A stretch of DNA of 64,000 nucleotides from Bradyrhizobium sp. CCBAU 51765 (GCF_015291725.1 NZ_CP030038.1:3027001-3091000); one strand, 5' to 3'; positions 17,179 to 25,198 are shown, numbered from the stretch's first letter. Made by a program: numbers and translations. The notes: generated from the sequence alone by a model not told the origin.

Positions 17179-17412
17179 CTAGTCGAAGGTTTCGGCAACG
17201 ATGCGGATCCGGAACACCGGCTCCTTGGCCTCGTCCAGCAGCTCCATCTGCCATTCGGAATTTTCCTGGAGCTTGCGGGCAATGCCGGCGGTCATGTCGG
17301 CGCAGACGCTGGTCATCTCCTTCCAGGCCGCATCGCGATTGGCAAATTCCGTCGCCTGGTCGGCGCAGCCGGAATAACGGCCGTTGCGGATTCGAAAGAA
17401 ATAGAGCGGCAT
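17179..17412 (-). CDS. DUF6894-type small protein
   Basis: A 77-aa protein starting MPLYFFRIRNGRYSGCADQATEF, a pattern widespread in Bradyrhizobium small proteins (MP.Y.FRI..G.Y.G..D..E). It continues with a helical segment (RDAAWKEMTSVCADMTAGIARK) and a C-terminal strand (PVFRIRIVAETFD). The start at 17412 fits the family; the frame open to 17613 is not used. It converges with the gene ending at 17155. Function unknown. Confidence 0.7.
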   Translation of the reverse strand: MPLYFFRIRNGRYSGCADQATEFANRDAAWKEMTSVCADMTAGIARKLQENSEWQMELLDEAKEPVFRIRIVAETFD

Positions 17413-17721
17413 GGCAGGCACCGATCGCGCGCATGGAGCCTCGTCCCCCAAGGCCCTGGGCGCGCGCAGTCCAATCCCAAACCACCGTCGGATCAATCCC
17501 GGGCGGCTACGGACTGCCCGGGACCATTGGCGGGCTGCGGCGCGCAAATGGGCGCGGGAGCTCCGTGGTTCTCCGACCCTGAACAGAGTTCCTGAACTCC
17601 GTTCAGGTTGCACCCGGGCGACGGGTCAAGGCGTGGCTGCATGCCGGTTCCCGGCGAGGCTTCCCCGATCCCCGACGGCATGTGCCTTGCTTGCCTGATG
17701 GGGCAGCACCCAGGGATACTC

Positions 17722-17979
17722 ATGCTCGGCATTCCCCGCCGCTATTCCCATTTCGTCTTCGGCATCATCCAGTCCGGACTGACCTCGCTGGTCGCGGCGG
17801 GAATCGCCAGCCTGCCCGCAGACAGTCCGATGATCTTCGTTCGGCACTGGATGGTGTCGTGGCTGATCGCATGGGCTGCGATGCTGCCCATCGTGCTGCT
17901 GGCGGCGCCTGCGATTCGCGCCTTCTCGCTGCGTCTGACCCGGGAGGAGAGGGACCCGCGAGCCAGTCGGCAGGCTTGA
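17722..17979 (+). CDS. DUF2798-family membrane protein
   Basis: An 85-aa protein with two predicted membrane helices (FVFGIIQSGLTSLVAAGIAS and WLIAWAAMLPIVLLAAPAIRAF), matching the DUF2798 layout in which a conserved Trp-rich loop (FVRHWMVSWLIAWA) joins the helices. The ATG at 17722 gives the normal family length. It stands alone between small genes. Function unknown. Confidence 0.72.
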   Translation: MLGIPRRYSHFVFGIIQSGLTSLVAAGIASLPADSPMIFVRHWMVSWLIAWAAMLPIVLLAAPAIRAFSLRLTREERDPRASRQA

Positions 17980-18154
17980 AAAAGCGCCGTAGCGCTCGGC
18001 ACGTGAGGTCGCGCTCGAACGGCCGCAGACTGACCGCGCACCCGTCCCAATTTCGACATCCGTTCGCACCACTGCCGACACACCCGTCGGCAAGATTTTA
18101 GCCGTTCGGCGCGGCCATGGGGGAAACGTGGCCCGCCGACAACGGGGTGGCATC

Positions 18155-18244
18155 ATGGATAACGTAGAGCGGTCATTTGCCGCCGCGACGGCGGCTGGCT
18201 TCGTAGTGCTGGTGATTGGGCTGGTGCTGCTGGCGCTGCTGTAG
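18155..18244 (+). CDS. Putative 29-aa single-helix membrane peptide
   Basis: A short open frame of 29 codons starts at ATG 18155 and encodes a polar N-terminus (MDNVERSFAAATAAG) and one strongly hydrophobic segment (FVVLVIGLVLLALL). GGGGTGG lies seven or so bases upstream. The alternation of charged start and a pure leucine/valine helix is typical of small membrane peptides, but a frame this short can occur by chance. Confidence 0.35.
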   Translation: MDNVERSFAAATAAGFVVLVIGLVLLALL

Positions 18245-18402
18245 GCGGGTTTGCGAGCCGGGTGACGGCGGCTGTGCCCGTCCGGTTGGGTGGCGCCAGG
18301 CACGCCTCGACTTTCAAAAGCTGGAAAACAACCCCATGCACAGTAGGGTGCCTGGAAATTTCATCGACACGCCAATAGCTTGTTGGTAGTAATTAGATAC
18401 CT

Positions 18403-18576
18403 TTAATCTGCACGCAGCGCCTTCATCGGCCACGCATCCGCGATGCCCGGATCGAGATCGGCAGGCGGTCGCCCCGGACCGACCGCCGTCTGCTGCCGAT
18501 AGGGGACGGCCTCGGTCCACCCCGAACCCGATCCCAGGCGGACCTCAAGCGCGATGCGATCAGGATGAATCGTCAT
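18403..18576 (-). CDS. Small protein, hypothetical (57 aa)
   Basis: The minus strand holds a complete frame of 57 codons, MTIHPDRIALEVRLGSGSG through to AWPMKALRAD, with GAAGG close before the ATG. The codon choice is GC3-rich like its neighbours, and the composition (Gly/Pro-rich centre) is protein-like. It is followed upstream on the same strand by two further small genes (18644 and 18968). Not recognised; function unknown. Confidence 0.5.
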   Translation of the reverse strand: MTIHPDRIALEVRLGSGSGWTEAVPYRQQTAVGPGRPPADLDPGIADAWPMKALRAD

Positions 18577-18643
18577 CGCGCCTTCGGTCGTTGTTCAAGT
18601 GTGATCTTTTCGGAAAGCCGCTGCGCACTTTTCCGATCAGGCT

Positions 18644-18814
18644 CTAGTGGATCTTGATCTCGTTCAAGGGCAGGCGGAGCTCGGCGGCGCGCTCTTCACG
18701 GTCCTTCCTGCGGAACTCGTTTTCCTTGCGCTCGAACTTGACCATCTCTTTCTGCGCTGCCTCCAGCAGGGGATTGCGTCTGATCGCATCGTGCTGCGTG
18801 TCGTTGTCCGTCAT
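18644..18814 (-). CDS. Small charged protein, hypothetical (56 aa)
   Basis: This minus-strand frame encodes 56 aa, MTDNDTQHDAIRRNPLLEAA followed by a long charged helix (KEMVKFERKENEFRRKDREE). It looks like a soluble, mostly helical or coiled-coil protein. There is no signal peptide or membrane segment. It lies between two other small minus-strand genes. Similar short charged proteins are common in rhizobia, but I cannot name a family. Confidence 0.55.
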   Translation of the reverse strand: MTDNDTQHDAIRRNPLLEAAQKEMVKFERKENEFRRKDREERAAELRLPLNEIKIH

Positions 18815-18967
18815 GGCCGGGGTCCCCAGAGTTGCGGTCCCATCCCAAAGAAGGCCGGAGACCGCGAAAAGGTTCGGTGCCGCAGGATTGCGGAAACATG
18901 ACGGCGCACCGGCCGCGCCCTTGATGCGCGGCAGCCTTCGTTCCCGAAGAGCAACACCGATTGCCGG

Positions 18968-19168
18968 CTATTTCGGTGGTTGAAGCCCGGGTGATTTGAC
19001 CCAGTCGTGCAGATGATTGGCGACGTCGGCCTGGCGGGCCTTCTTGAGGAGGGCATCTCGCTCGGCCCCCGGTGGAAGCCTGGAGGCCTGCTGCTGGACC
19101 TGCTTCACCCACGCGGAAAGCCGGTCCTGGAGGGTCAGCTGTTGCTTGAAACGTCGCCGCTTGAACAT
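18968..19168 (-). CDS. Small basic protein, conserved in rhizobia (66 aa)
   Basis: A 66-aa protein beginning MFKRRRFKQQLTLQDRLSAW and ending HLHDWVKSPGLQPPK, with a central motif LPPGAERDALLKKARQADVANH. I recognise this as a recurrent short rhizobial protein whose C-terminal motif (W..SPGLQPPK) is strongly kept, though it has no assigned function. The first residues are strongly basic and could contact nucleic acid or membrane lipid. Start at 19168; the open frame to 19267 is not used. Confidence 0.62.
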   Translation of the reverse strand: MFKRRRFKQQLTLQDRLSAWVKQVQQQASRLPPGAERDALLKKARQADVANHLHDWVKSPGLQPPK

Positions 19169-19338
19169 GGCGTTCTCATATCCATGCGAGGAAGGCGGGA
19201 GCGCGATCGGCGTCCTCGTCACCGACAGTGCCCGGGATCCGCGCGGTGATGATCCATTAGGATCCATAAACGGATCCGCGTCTGTTCAGTTGTGCGCACA
19301 AGGCGAACTGGGACGCCGAAATGAATCTCGGAACTCCG

Positions 19339-19527
19339 TCAATGCGGCTCCGGCCGCTCTCGAAGGGAATGATCGTTCACTCTGCGGCGCATCCGGCGAC
19401 AGAAGCTCTCGACGAACCGGGCAGGCGATTCGAAATTGACGAGCAGCCTTTCGGCCTGCACCCAATCGTCCGAACCAGGGCGAATGAATCCATCAATCGC
19501 CTTTGCCGGTCGGCGCGCGCACGGCAT
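19339..19527 (-). CDS. Possible small protein or remnant (62 aa)
   Basis: The only protein-like frame I see between 19169 and 19815 encodes MPCARRPAKAIDGFIRPGSD followed by DWVQAERLLVNFESPARFVE and a basic tail. The segment RPGSDDWVQAERLL faintly resembles DUF2934-type short proteins. There is no convincing ribosome-binding site. The rest of this 650-bp stretch holds only overlapping spurious frames, and no repeat or RNA was recognised. Confidence 0.3.
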   Translation of the reverse strand: MPCARRPAKAIDGFIRPGSDDWVQAERLLVNFESPARFVESFCRRMRRRVNDHSLRERPEPH

Positions 19528-19814
19528 GTCGCAGCCCTGCTTTCGACGAACGCGAGTTGAGCGCAATCTCGGCCAAGCTTGTCTTCTTCCTCGATCAGCT
19601 GATTTTGCACCCTGCGGACCTCGCGACCCGAACGACTTCGTTGACGGGCGGCCAACCATGTTGCTCCAGACGCGCTTCGCTTGCTGATAAGGCGTTGGGT
19701 GCTGGTTGTGGAGGTGTGCACTGCGGTTCAGTTCGCGCACCTCAACGGTGTGCATTGCCCGACGTGAACGTTCGCGGACCGCAAGGCTAGCATCACTGGC
19801 CGCAGATAGGCGTT

Positions 19815-20234
19815 CTATTTGGTTTTCTTGGGGGCACGCTTCTTCGGTCCAGTTCCGGTGGACGACCCGGCATCGTCCCCATGGCAGGGCCAGGCATCTC
19901 TGAATGCTTCGATGGCGACGGTGATCCCCGGCTCACTCGCTCGATCCGGATTGTTATCAAGATACGCCAGAAAAACCTTGGCACTTTGCAAGGGGCTGCC
20001 TTGCGCGGGGGGGCATGCACGCACGTTGGCTGGCAGATTTGGTGAAAAGAGCATCGCAGTCTCGATCATTCCCTCACATACGCCGGCGGATCGAGCTTCG
20101 TCCTGATTGCGGAACGAGTTCTGAACAAGCAGTTCGCAAGACTTTTGCGCGTCGGTTGCTTTATCGACAACCGTGGCGCTGGCCTTCCCGATGACCGCTA
20201 GGATTAGGCCGGCAACAATAACATGAACCCGCAT
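19815..20234 (-). CDS. Rap1a/Tai-type immunity-like exported protein
   Basis: A 139-aa protein with signal peptide (MRVHVIVAGLILAVIGKASA). The mature domain has the Rap1a pattern: KSCELLVQNSF, then AGVCEGMIETAM, then a SAKVFLAYLDNNP segment and the terminal EAFRDAWPC. It holds four Cys, as in the disulfide-bonded Rap1a fold. Rap1a/Tai proteins neutralise type VI amidase effectors, but most rhizobial members are orphans and may have another role. No effector gene lies nearby. The C-terminus is a Lys-rich extension. Confidence 0.68.
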   Translation of the reverse strand: MRVHVIVAGLILAVIGKASATVVDKATDAQKSCELLVQNSFRNQDEARSAGVCEGMIETAMLFSPNLPANVRACPPAQGSPLQSAKVFLAYLDNNPDRASEPGITVAIEAFRDAWPCHGDDAGSSTGTGPKKRAPKKTK

Positions 20235-20317
20235 CCGCGTCCCCCGAACAGCGGCGCGATAGCTTACTGCATTCAGTATGCCGCAATAGAGTGGCCGCCC
20301 GCGCCGTTCCAGGCGGC

Positions 20318-20348
20318 TCAGACGGCTTAGCTCAAAAAAGCCGTCTGA
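20318..20348. repeat. Perfect 11-bp stem hairpin upstream of the Rap1a-like gene
   Basis: TCAGACGGCTT (20318-20328) and its exact reverse complement (20338-20348) enclose a nine-base A-rich loop. It is 84 bp upstream of the Rap1a-like start, so it could lie in the leader of that gene or terminate a transcript. No T run follows the stem on the minus strand. Seen in sequence; role unknown. Confidence 0.45.
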
Positions 20349-20626
20349 TCCACCGCGCTCAATACGCGCGACGTGAACTCATCTCTTCCATTTCCACAAA
20401 GCCGAAAGAGCGCTTGTCGACTTGACAACACGCAGCCTTACACGCCGTCACCGCCGCAAAGGTCGGCTACGCCGCGATCATGATCGCAAATCAACAAGCG
20501 TGCTGATGGTACAGGTCCCGATCCAACGCAGAGAGCATCCATTATCCGGCCGTGTACGCGACGTGCACAGGTCGATTGATATTGATGCTCGGCCTCGACG
20601 CAGATTGCCTAAGCGGTGAACCTCGC

Positions 20627-20826
20627 CTGCGACGACAACCTTCCTCAACTACGCCAAGGAGGACTTCATCCTCAGAACGGTTTCCAACAAGAACTTTGCC
20701 ATGGCCATGCGGAGGTGGGACTGCCTGGCTGCGCAGCGCCCGGACGTTCTCATGATCTCCCGGCCATTCATCAACCAAGCGAGGCAGCGAGGAAAACCAG
20801 AGATAAACTCGGTCCGAGGATTCTAG
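20627..20826 (+). pseudogene. Possible gene remnant, unrecognised
   Basis: In the otherwise gene-less stretch 20235-20822 one plus-strand frame reads protein-like (FLNYAKEDFILRTVSN, then AMAMRRWDCLAAQRPDVLMI). It ends at TAG 20824-20826 but follows a stop codon with no plausible start. It may be the tail of a decayed gene. I do not recognise the family. Nothing else is apparent in this interval beyond the hairpin at 20318. Confidence 0.25.
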
Positions 20827-21521
20827 CCTCGACCGGATTCAAGCTGCACCGTTTTTCGCCCCCCGTTCAGCTCTCTGAGTTTGTTGACGTATTCCTCAGG
20901 CTTTAGCAGATGAAACGGAGCGTTGAGGCCCATGAAAGTCGCTATGCGGCCGAGGAAAGCAGTGCAGTTGGTCGTTGCTGCATTCCACAGCGGCGAAGTC
21001 TCCTGCAGGTGCTTGATATGAGCAAAGACCTTCTTGGCATCGGCCTCATTCAAATAAACGCGATAGCTGGCCGTCAGATATTGCTCGTCAAGATCACCAT
21101 AGCTCGCACCCGTCTCAGAGGGGACAAATATGAGGTGTCCCAGGAGGTAGGGTATCTCGTCGCCGGCCGGAGCCAGACCAGCGACCTCGACCTGCTTTTC
21201 GCTCGTCTTTCCGTACCACACGAATGCATGACCGTACGTTGCTGCCGTTCGGGCCCGAAAATCAACGTAGTAGGGACCCGTGACGGCAGCTCTTCGAACT
21301 GGCTTTACATCTGATGTGGTCGGCCGGGCTCCCGGCGCAGCAGCCATGCTCTCCGCATGCTTCGTCGCCGAACTGGGGAGAGCGTCCCGTTGCTGCTGGT
21401 CGGTACGCGCCACGAGGGGTTGTGCGCTACTGAACCCGGTCCCCAGGCCCACAAAGGCCGCCAACATGGCGGCCTTTGCAAGCAGCTCTAGACCCGGATA
21501 TTTCCGAATCATTCCCGCCAT
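20823..21521 (-). CDS. Exported protein with His...Asn-Cys motif (possible permuted papain-like fold)
   Basis: A 232-aa protein with an N-terminal signal or anchor (MLAAFVGLGTGFSSA). After a low-complexity linker comes a domain with YGHAFVWYG and, about 95 residues later, TTNCTAFLGRIATFMG. A conserved His in an N-terminal strand followed by NCxxF on a helix is the order seen in circularly permuted NlpC/P60 (LRAT/YaeF-like) enzymes. That is my structural inference, not a recognised family match. It stands alone and may act in the periplasm. Confidence 0.55.
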   Translation of the reverse strand: MAGMIRKYPGLELLAKAAMLAAFVGLGTGFSSAQPLVARTDQQQRDALPSSATKHAESMAAAPGARPTTSDVKPVRRAAVTGPYYVDFRARTAATYGHAFVWYGKTSEKQVEVAGLAPAGDEIPYLLGHLIFVPSETGASYGDLDEQYLTASYRVYLNEADAKKVFAHIKHLQETSPLWNAATTNCTAFLGRIATFMGLNAPFHLLKPEEYVNKLRELNGGRKTVQLESGRG

Positions 21522-21609
21522 CTACGAATCCTCTTGGATCCAAGATCCGATGCCACAGGTAGCCTGCCACCCCAGACGAACGCCGCTGGCGTGGGAATAG
21601 ATAGTCAGA

Positions 21610-21810
21610 TCAACCCTTGGTCACCAACGGGGCCGGGGCGGCAACCGGATATTTGCCCACCGGGCTCTTCCCCACGGGATATTTGCCGATCGGAGCTTTG
21701 CCAACCGGCGCGGGGGCGGCGGCAACCGGCTGAGGCCGTGGCAGGTCGGCAGCAGCTGCGGTTCCCACGAAGGCCAACGAAGCAATTCCAAGTACAACGA
21801 ATTTCAGCAT
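21610..21810 (-). CDS. Small exported PVGK-repeat protein
   Basis: A 66-aa protein with a signal peptide (MLKFVVLGIASLAFVGTAAAA) and a mature part that is almost entirely a five-residue repeat: PVGKA-PIGKY-PVGKS-PVGKY-PV, flanked by Ala/Pro runs. The mature peptide (about 45 aa) would be basic, extended and proline-rich. Similar xVGKxP repeats occur in other small Bradyrhizobium exported proteins I have in memory. Start at 21810; an in-frame upstream Met at 21882 is not needed. Function unknown. Confidence 0.68.
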   Translation of the reverse strand: MLKFVVLGIASLAFVGTAAAADLPRPQPVAAAPAPVGKAPIGKYPVGKSPVGKYPVAAPAPLVTKG

Positions 21811-22005
21811 CGGGTCTCTCCATTTGTTCGGGAGCGATTGGAATTCACCTGGTGCGCATAGAAATAACCTGACACTCGCCACGACACCAACGGGAGTCCG
21901 CGGTTCCGACAGCTTTTTCTACCCTATGTTGCGGAAATGGCACGCAAATGAGGCGCCTGGTTCCAAATCACTCTCGTGGGCACAACAGACGTGCCCTAAC
22001 CTGCC

Positions 22006-22590
22006 TCAGAGTATCCGCGGGAAGACCCGGCCGGTTCGCGCCATATACTCGCGGTAGCTGTCGCCAAACGTCTGCAGCATCATTCGCTCTTCTCTTGCAA
22101 CACGGCCAAAAAACAAAATCCCGAAGCCGGCAATGCCCGCGAAACCGGCGATCCAATTAGGCAGCAGCAATGTCTGGGCGATAGCCCACAGCCAAAATGC
22201 TGAATACATCGGGTGTCGAACTCTCCGGTAAATTCCTTCCGTCACGAGTTCATGGTTCTCCCGCACGTCGAGGCTTATCGACCAATTCCGGCCGAGTGCA
22301 CGGTGTGTCAGGTGAAACACGCCCAAAGCCGCAACAGCGAAGAAAGATCCCAACCAGGCCAACGAGGGATAAAAGCCGTGATCTGCGAAACGAGGCATTC
22401 CTGTCGCTACGTAGACGAGCGGAACAAGTCCGAGTCCCGAGAGAGATGTAAGCAGGAGAGCAATTTCCAAGGGGCCGCGAGCGCTCCACACGATCCTGGC
22501 ACGGCGAGAGCGCCGCGCGTACTTATAACGTATAACGTACCAGCCGATCGCCAATGCAACGAAGATGATTTTCGAAGTGGTGGGCGTCAT
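22006..22590 (-). CDS. Isoprenylcysteine carboxyl methyltransferase (ICMT)-family membrane protein
   Basis: A 194-aa protein with about five membrane helices and the ICMT/PEMT C-terminal signature YRRVRHPMYSAFWLWAIAQ followed by REERMMLQTFGDSYREYMAR, which forms the S-adenosylmethionine site in this superfamily. Bacterial members methylate unknown small lipophilic or thiol substrates, since prenylated proteins are absent. It starts five bases after the stop of the membrane hydrolase gene (22596), so the two form an operon. Confidence 0.82.
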   Translation of the reverse strand: MTPTTSKIIFVALAIGWYVIRYKYARRSRRARIVWSARGPLEIALLLTSLSGLGLVPLVYVATGMPRFADHGFYPSLAWLGSFFAVAALGVFHLTHRALGRNWSISLDVRENHELVTEGIYRRVRHPMYSAFWLWAIAQTLLLPNWIAGFAGIAGFGILFFGRVAREERMMLQTFGDSYREYMARTGRVFPRIL

Positions 22591-22595
22591 TTGAA

Positions 22596-23828
22596 CTAGG
22601 CTGCCGCGCCCGGAATACCTGGCAGTTCGCTTCCTGATAGCGGCGCGCCTGCAATAAGTCCTCCGTCGTCAGCTATCATCGACACGGCGCCATCCGGCGC
22701 GAGCGTCTGGGATTTGGCTGAAATAGGTCCGCAAGTCAGCATGAAGTAGTCATACGATGCTCGCTTATCATTTCCGCTGACAAACTGGCAGTGCAAGCGG
22801 AAGTAGTCGAAGCGGATCCGTCGATACATGTCGTCGTCAAGCATTCGACTAAGTCTCACGACCCTGACGATCGCCTCGTTTTCTGTCGACAATCCCATTT
22901 CGGCCATCGGCCGGCTTTTGTAAAAATTCAACAGGTCGATGAGGGCCTGATAATCGCCCCAGAAGATCGCGCGTGAATTGGCGACGCGTTCCATAGCCGC
23001 GCGAAAGCGAGTTGCCTTCGGGTGCAGGCCGATCTTGAGTATGGATGATCCAACGCTCAAGAATGTCACGGGAGTTTTGTTCCAATCGAGCGCAGGGGCC
23101 AGCCTCAAGGCGCGATCAAGTAGGTCAACGGCAAGTACCGCGCCAAGACTGTGCCCTATGACCAAAATCTCGTCTGCGGCAGAGCTGCGCGCCGCGGCCA
23201 CGAGCTCGGCGGCCAATCTGTTTAGTCTCTGCTCAATTTCCGTATTTCCGCATCGAATATACTCGCGAGAAAAAATCCAATCATCGAACAAGGCGCCCAG
23301 GCGGAGCCAGTGCCACGGGCCCGCCAGAACGGCTACGATTCCGCAGAAGCCGCCACCGGCAGCGATAGGAATGGATCCAGTGATCTTGAATGCAACTGCG
23401 CCAATCAAAAAGGCGGCAGCGATGAGCAGTCCGAACATGACCAATGGATAGAGAAAGAACAGTGCATAGCGCCAGTTGGTCAGCAAGTACCGCCAAAGAG
23501 TGCCGGTCAAAACGAAATCCAGAAACGCAAGAGTTCCGACGGAAATGCGTGAGACGATGCTTCGACGCCCGAAGGCCTCAATTACGTCGTGCCATCGGAC
23601 CAGACGGTAATCGGTTTCGACGAGCCAATCGGGGCCAGCTGTCGTCACATTCCATCGTATCTGGTCGGCGGTATCATGCAAACCGCCAACGGCCGCTTTC
23701 ACTGACCAGGTACGTTGGAACCTCGCAATTTCGCGCACAAAGCGTCGTTGCGCGCTGACATGCGACGTGATTGGATCATAACCGCCGATATGGAATACCA
23801 ACCGTTTCGCTACAGGCTTGCCGGACAT
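22596..23828 (-). CDS. Membrane-embedded alpha/beta-hydrolase-like protein
   Basis: A 410-aa protein with an N-terminal segment starting VFHIGGYDPITSHVS, two hydrophobic helices at about 120-150 and 155-175, and a C-terminal hydrolase portion holding the nucleophile elbow GHSLG at residues 225-229 (DEILVIGHSLGAVLAVDLLDRAL). The arrangement resembles lipase/esterase-like proteins anchored in the inner membrane with the active site in the cytoplasm. ATG 23828 is chosen because the longer frame to 24230 overlaps the divergent SGNH gene. It is the first gene of a two-gene operon with the ICMT-like protein. Confidence 0.72.
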   Translation of the reverse strand: MSGKPVAKRLVFHIGGYDPITSHVSAQRRFVREIARFQRTWSVKAAVGGLHDTADQIRWNVTTAGPDWLVETDYRLVRWHDVIEAFGRRSIVSRISVGTLAFLDFVLTGTLWRYLLTNWRYALFFLYPLVMFGLLIAAAFLIGAVAFKITGSIPIAAGGGFCGIVAVLAGPWHWLRLGALFDDWIFSREYIRCGNTEIEQRLNRLAAELVAAARSSAADEILVIGHSLGAVLAVDLLDRALRLAPALDWNKTPVTFLSVGSSILKIGLHPKATRFRAAMERVANSRAIFWGDYQALIDLLNFYKSRPMAEMGLSTENEAIVRVVRLSRMLDDDMYRRIRFDYFRLHCQFVSGNDKRASYDYFMLTCGPISAKSQTLAPDGAVSMIADDGGLIAGAPLSGSELPGIPGAAA

Positions 23829-23947
23829 TGTCTTATCCCCGGACTCATGCGTGCCGCTCGCTCCCCACGCGTCAATCGCCCTGCAATCAAAAACAGACGG
23901 TTGAAGCCAAGGGTTGTCAAGAGAGAATCGACCAGTTATTGGGAAAC

Positions 23948-24736
23948 ATGGGTCGATTTGTTCTGCCACGCATAAGCCGAACCGCTCGAACAATAGCGTC
24001 GATCGGTGCTGCCGTGATTGTCGGTTTGTCCAGCACAGCGCCCTCTCAAGCGCAGGACGAGGCATCATCCGGCGAGAGATGCCTTGCTGCAAATTTGGAT
24101 GTTTCGCTGGGCGCACAACTGCCCCGCACAGCGGCGCGTTTGAGATCTGGTGAGCCGCTAAGGATTGTCGCGATCGGATCATCGTCGACGGTGGGGCTCT
24201 GGGTACTTCGGTCCGCGGCCACGTACCCACAGGTGATGCGCCGAGAACTCTCGAGGCTTAGATCCAACGCAACGATCGAGGTCGTCAACAGCGGTCGAGT
24301 CGGCGATACGATTCCGAACAACATCGCGCGGTTCGAGCGTGACGTTTTCGCGCACACTCCTGATCTCGTTATCTGGCAATTGGGTACTAATGACGTCGCC
24401 TGGGGTGGCCGGCCGGACCAAGGGCTCAAAAGAAGCGTTCTTGAAGGGGTAAGGGCACTTAAGGCGGGGTTTGCCGATGTCGTGCTGATGGATCTGCAAT
24501 ATGCGCCTCAGGTGCTCGCTTCCGCAAGCTACTCAACGATGGAGGGCATCATCGCCGATGTCGCGAAGCAGGAACGGGTCGGTCTATTCTCTCGTTTTGC
24601 GCTGATGCGTAACTCGATCAATGCCGGAGTTCCGCAAAGCGCGCTTGTGACGTGGGACGGATTGCACAACACCAGTGATGGTTATGATTGCATTGGACGA
24701 GCTCTTGCGCGAGCCATCTCAACGAGCGCGCGTTGA
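23948..24736 (+). CDS. Exported SGNH/GDSL-family hydrolase
   Basis: A 262-aa protein with a signal peptide (RTIASIGAAVIVGLSSTAPSQAQ) and the SGNH blocks: block I IGSSSTVG around Ser79, block II NSGRVGDT with Gly, block III QLGTNDVAWGG (Asn148), and block V TWDGLHNTSDGY (Asp237, His240). Such enzymes are esterases acting on acyl or acetyl groups of polysaccharides, peptidoglycan or lipids. It is divergent from the membrane hydrolase operon with about 120 bp between them. The start ATG 23948 gives a normal signal peptide. Confidence 0.85.
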   Translation: MGRFVLPRISRTARTIASIGAAVIVGLSSTAPSQAQDEASSGERCLAANLDVSLGAQLPRTAARLRSGEPLRIVAIGSSSTVGLWVLRSAATYPQVMRRELSRLRSNATIEVVNSGRVGDTIPNNIARFERDVFAHTPDLVIWQLGTNDVAWGGRPDQGLKRSVLEGVRALKAGFADVVLMDLQYAPQVLASASYSTMEGIIADVAKQERVGLFSRFALMRNSINAGVPQSALVTWDGLHNTSDGYDCIGRALARAISTSAR

Positions 24737-24902
24737 AAAGCTCTAAAACAGCGATTCGCATGCTGTGCGGTCTCGGATGACTTTGGGTACCGCCCAGGGA
24801 CAGCGGCGCCGAGCGTATAGATGCACGCGAACGCGCGCGAAGACCAATTCTCTTCGGCAATTGCCGAGTCTCTCGAAGCGGTAACATCAATTCGCGCCGA
24901 CG

Positions 24903-25181
24903 TTGTCAGGAGGTGCGCTCATACCCCATTATGCGGGCCAACTCATTGACCTGTTGCTGGTGCTTGTCGCCGTGTGGATGGCGCCAGCCACCATCTTTAT
25001 TATCTACGCCTATTTCGCTCGTCTTAAGCATCCGGTCAGCGAATCGGTCTTTGGACGTGTGGTCATCATATCCTTGTTCATCATAACCACGTCGATCTGG
25101 CTCCCGATAGTTCTGACCGCCATAGTCCTATCACTGGTCGGTCATTTGTGGTTCCGCTTCACGGGACAACCACGCAAGTAG
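24903..25181 (+). CDS. Small two-helix membrane protein, hypothetical
   Basis: About 75-92 aa, with two strongly hydrophobic segments (LIDLLLVLVAVWMAPATIFI and ISLFIITTSIWLPIVLTAIV) separated by a basic loop (YFARLKHPVSESVFGRV). The only in-frame starts are TTG 24903 and later TTG/GTG codons. AGGAGG at 24908 sits just after the first TTG, so the true start is unresolved. It lies between the SGNH gene and the IS remnant. Function unknown. Confidence 0.5.
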   Translation: MSGGALIPHYAGQLIDLLLVLVAVWMAPATIFIIYAYFARLKHPVSESVFGRVVIISLFIITTSIWLPIVLTAIVLSLVGHLWFRFTGQPRK

Positions 25182-25198
25182 CTAGATATTACTAGAGG

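Noticed and set aside
18696..19112. 138-codon minus-strand frame overlapping small genes
   Set aside because: It is out of frame with both the 56-aa gene at 18644 and the 66-aa gene at 18968, which have better starts and composition.
20422..20619. Arg/His-rich 65-codon frame in the gene-less interval
   Set aside because: The composition is that of a chance frame and no start signal or similarity is visible.
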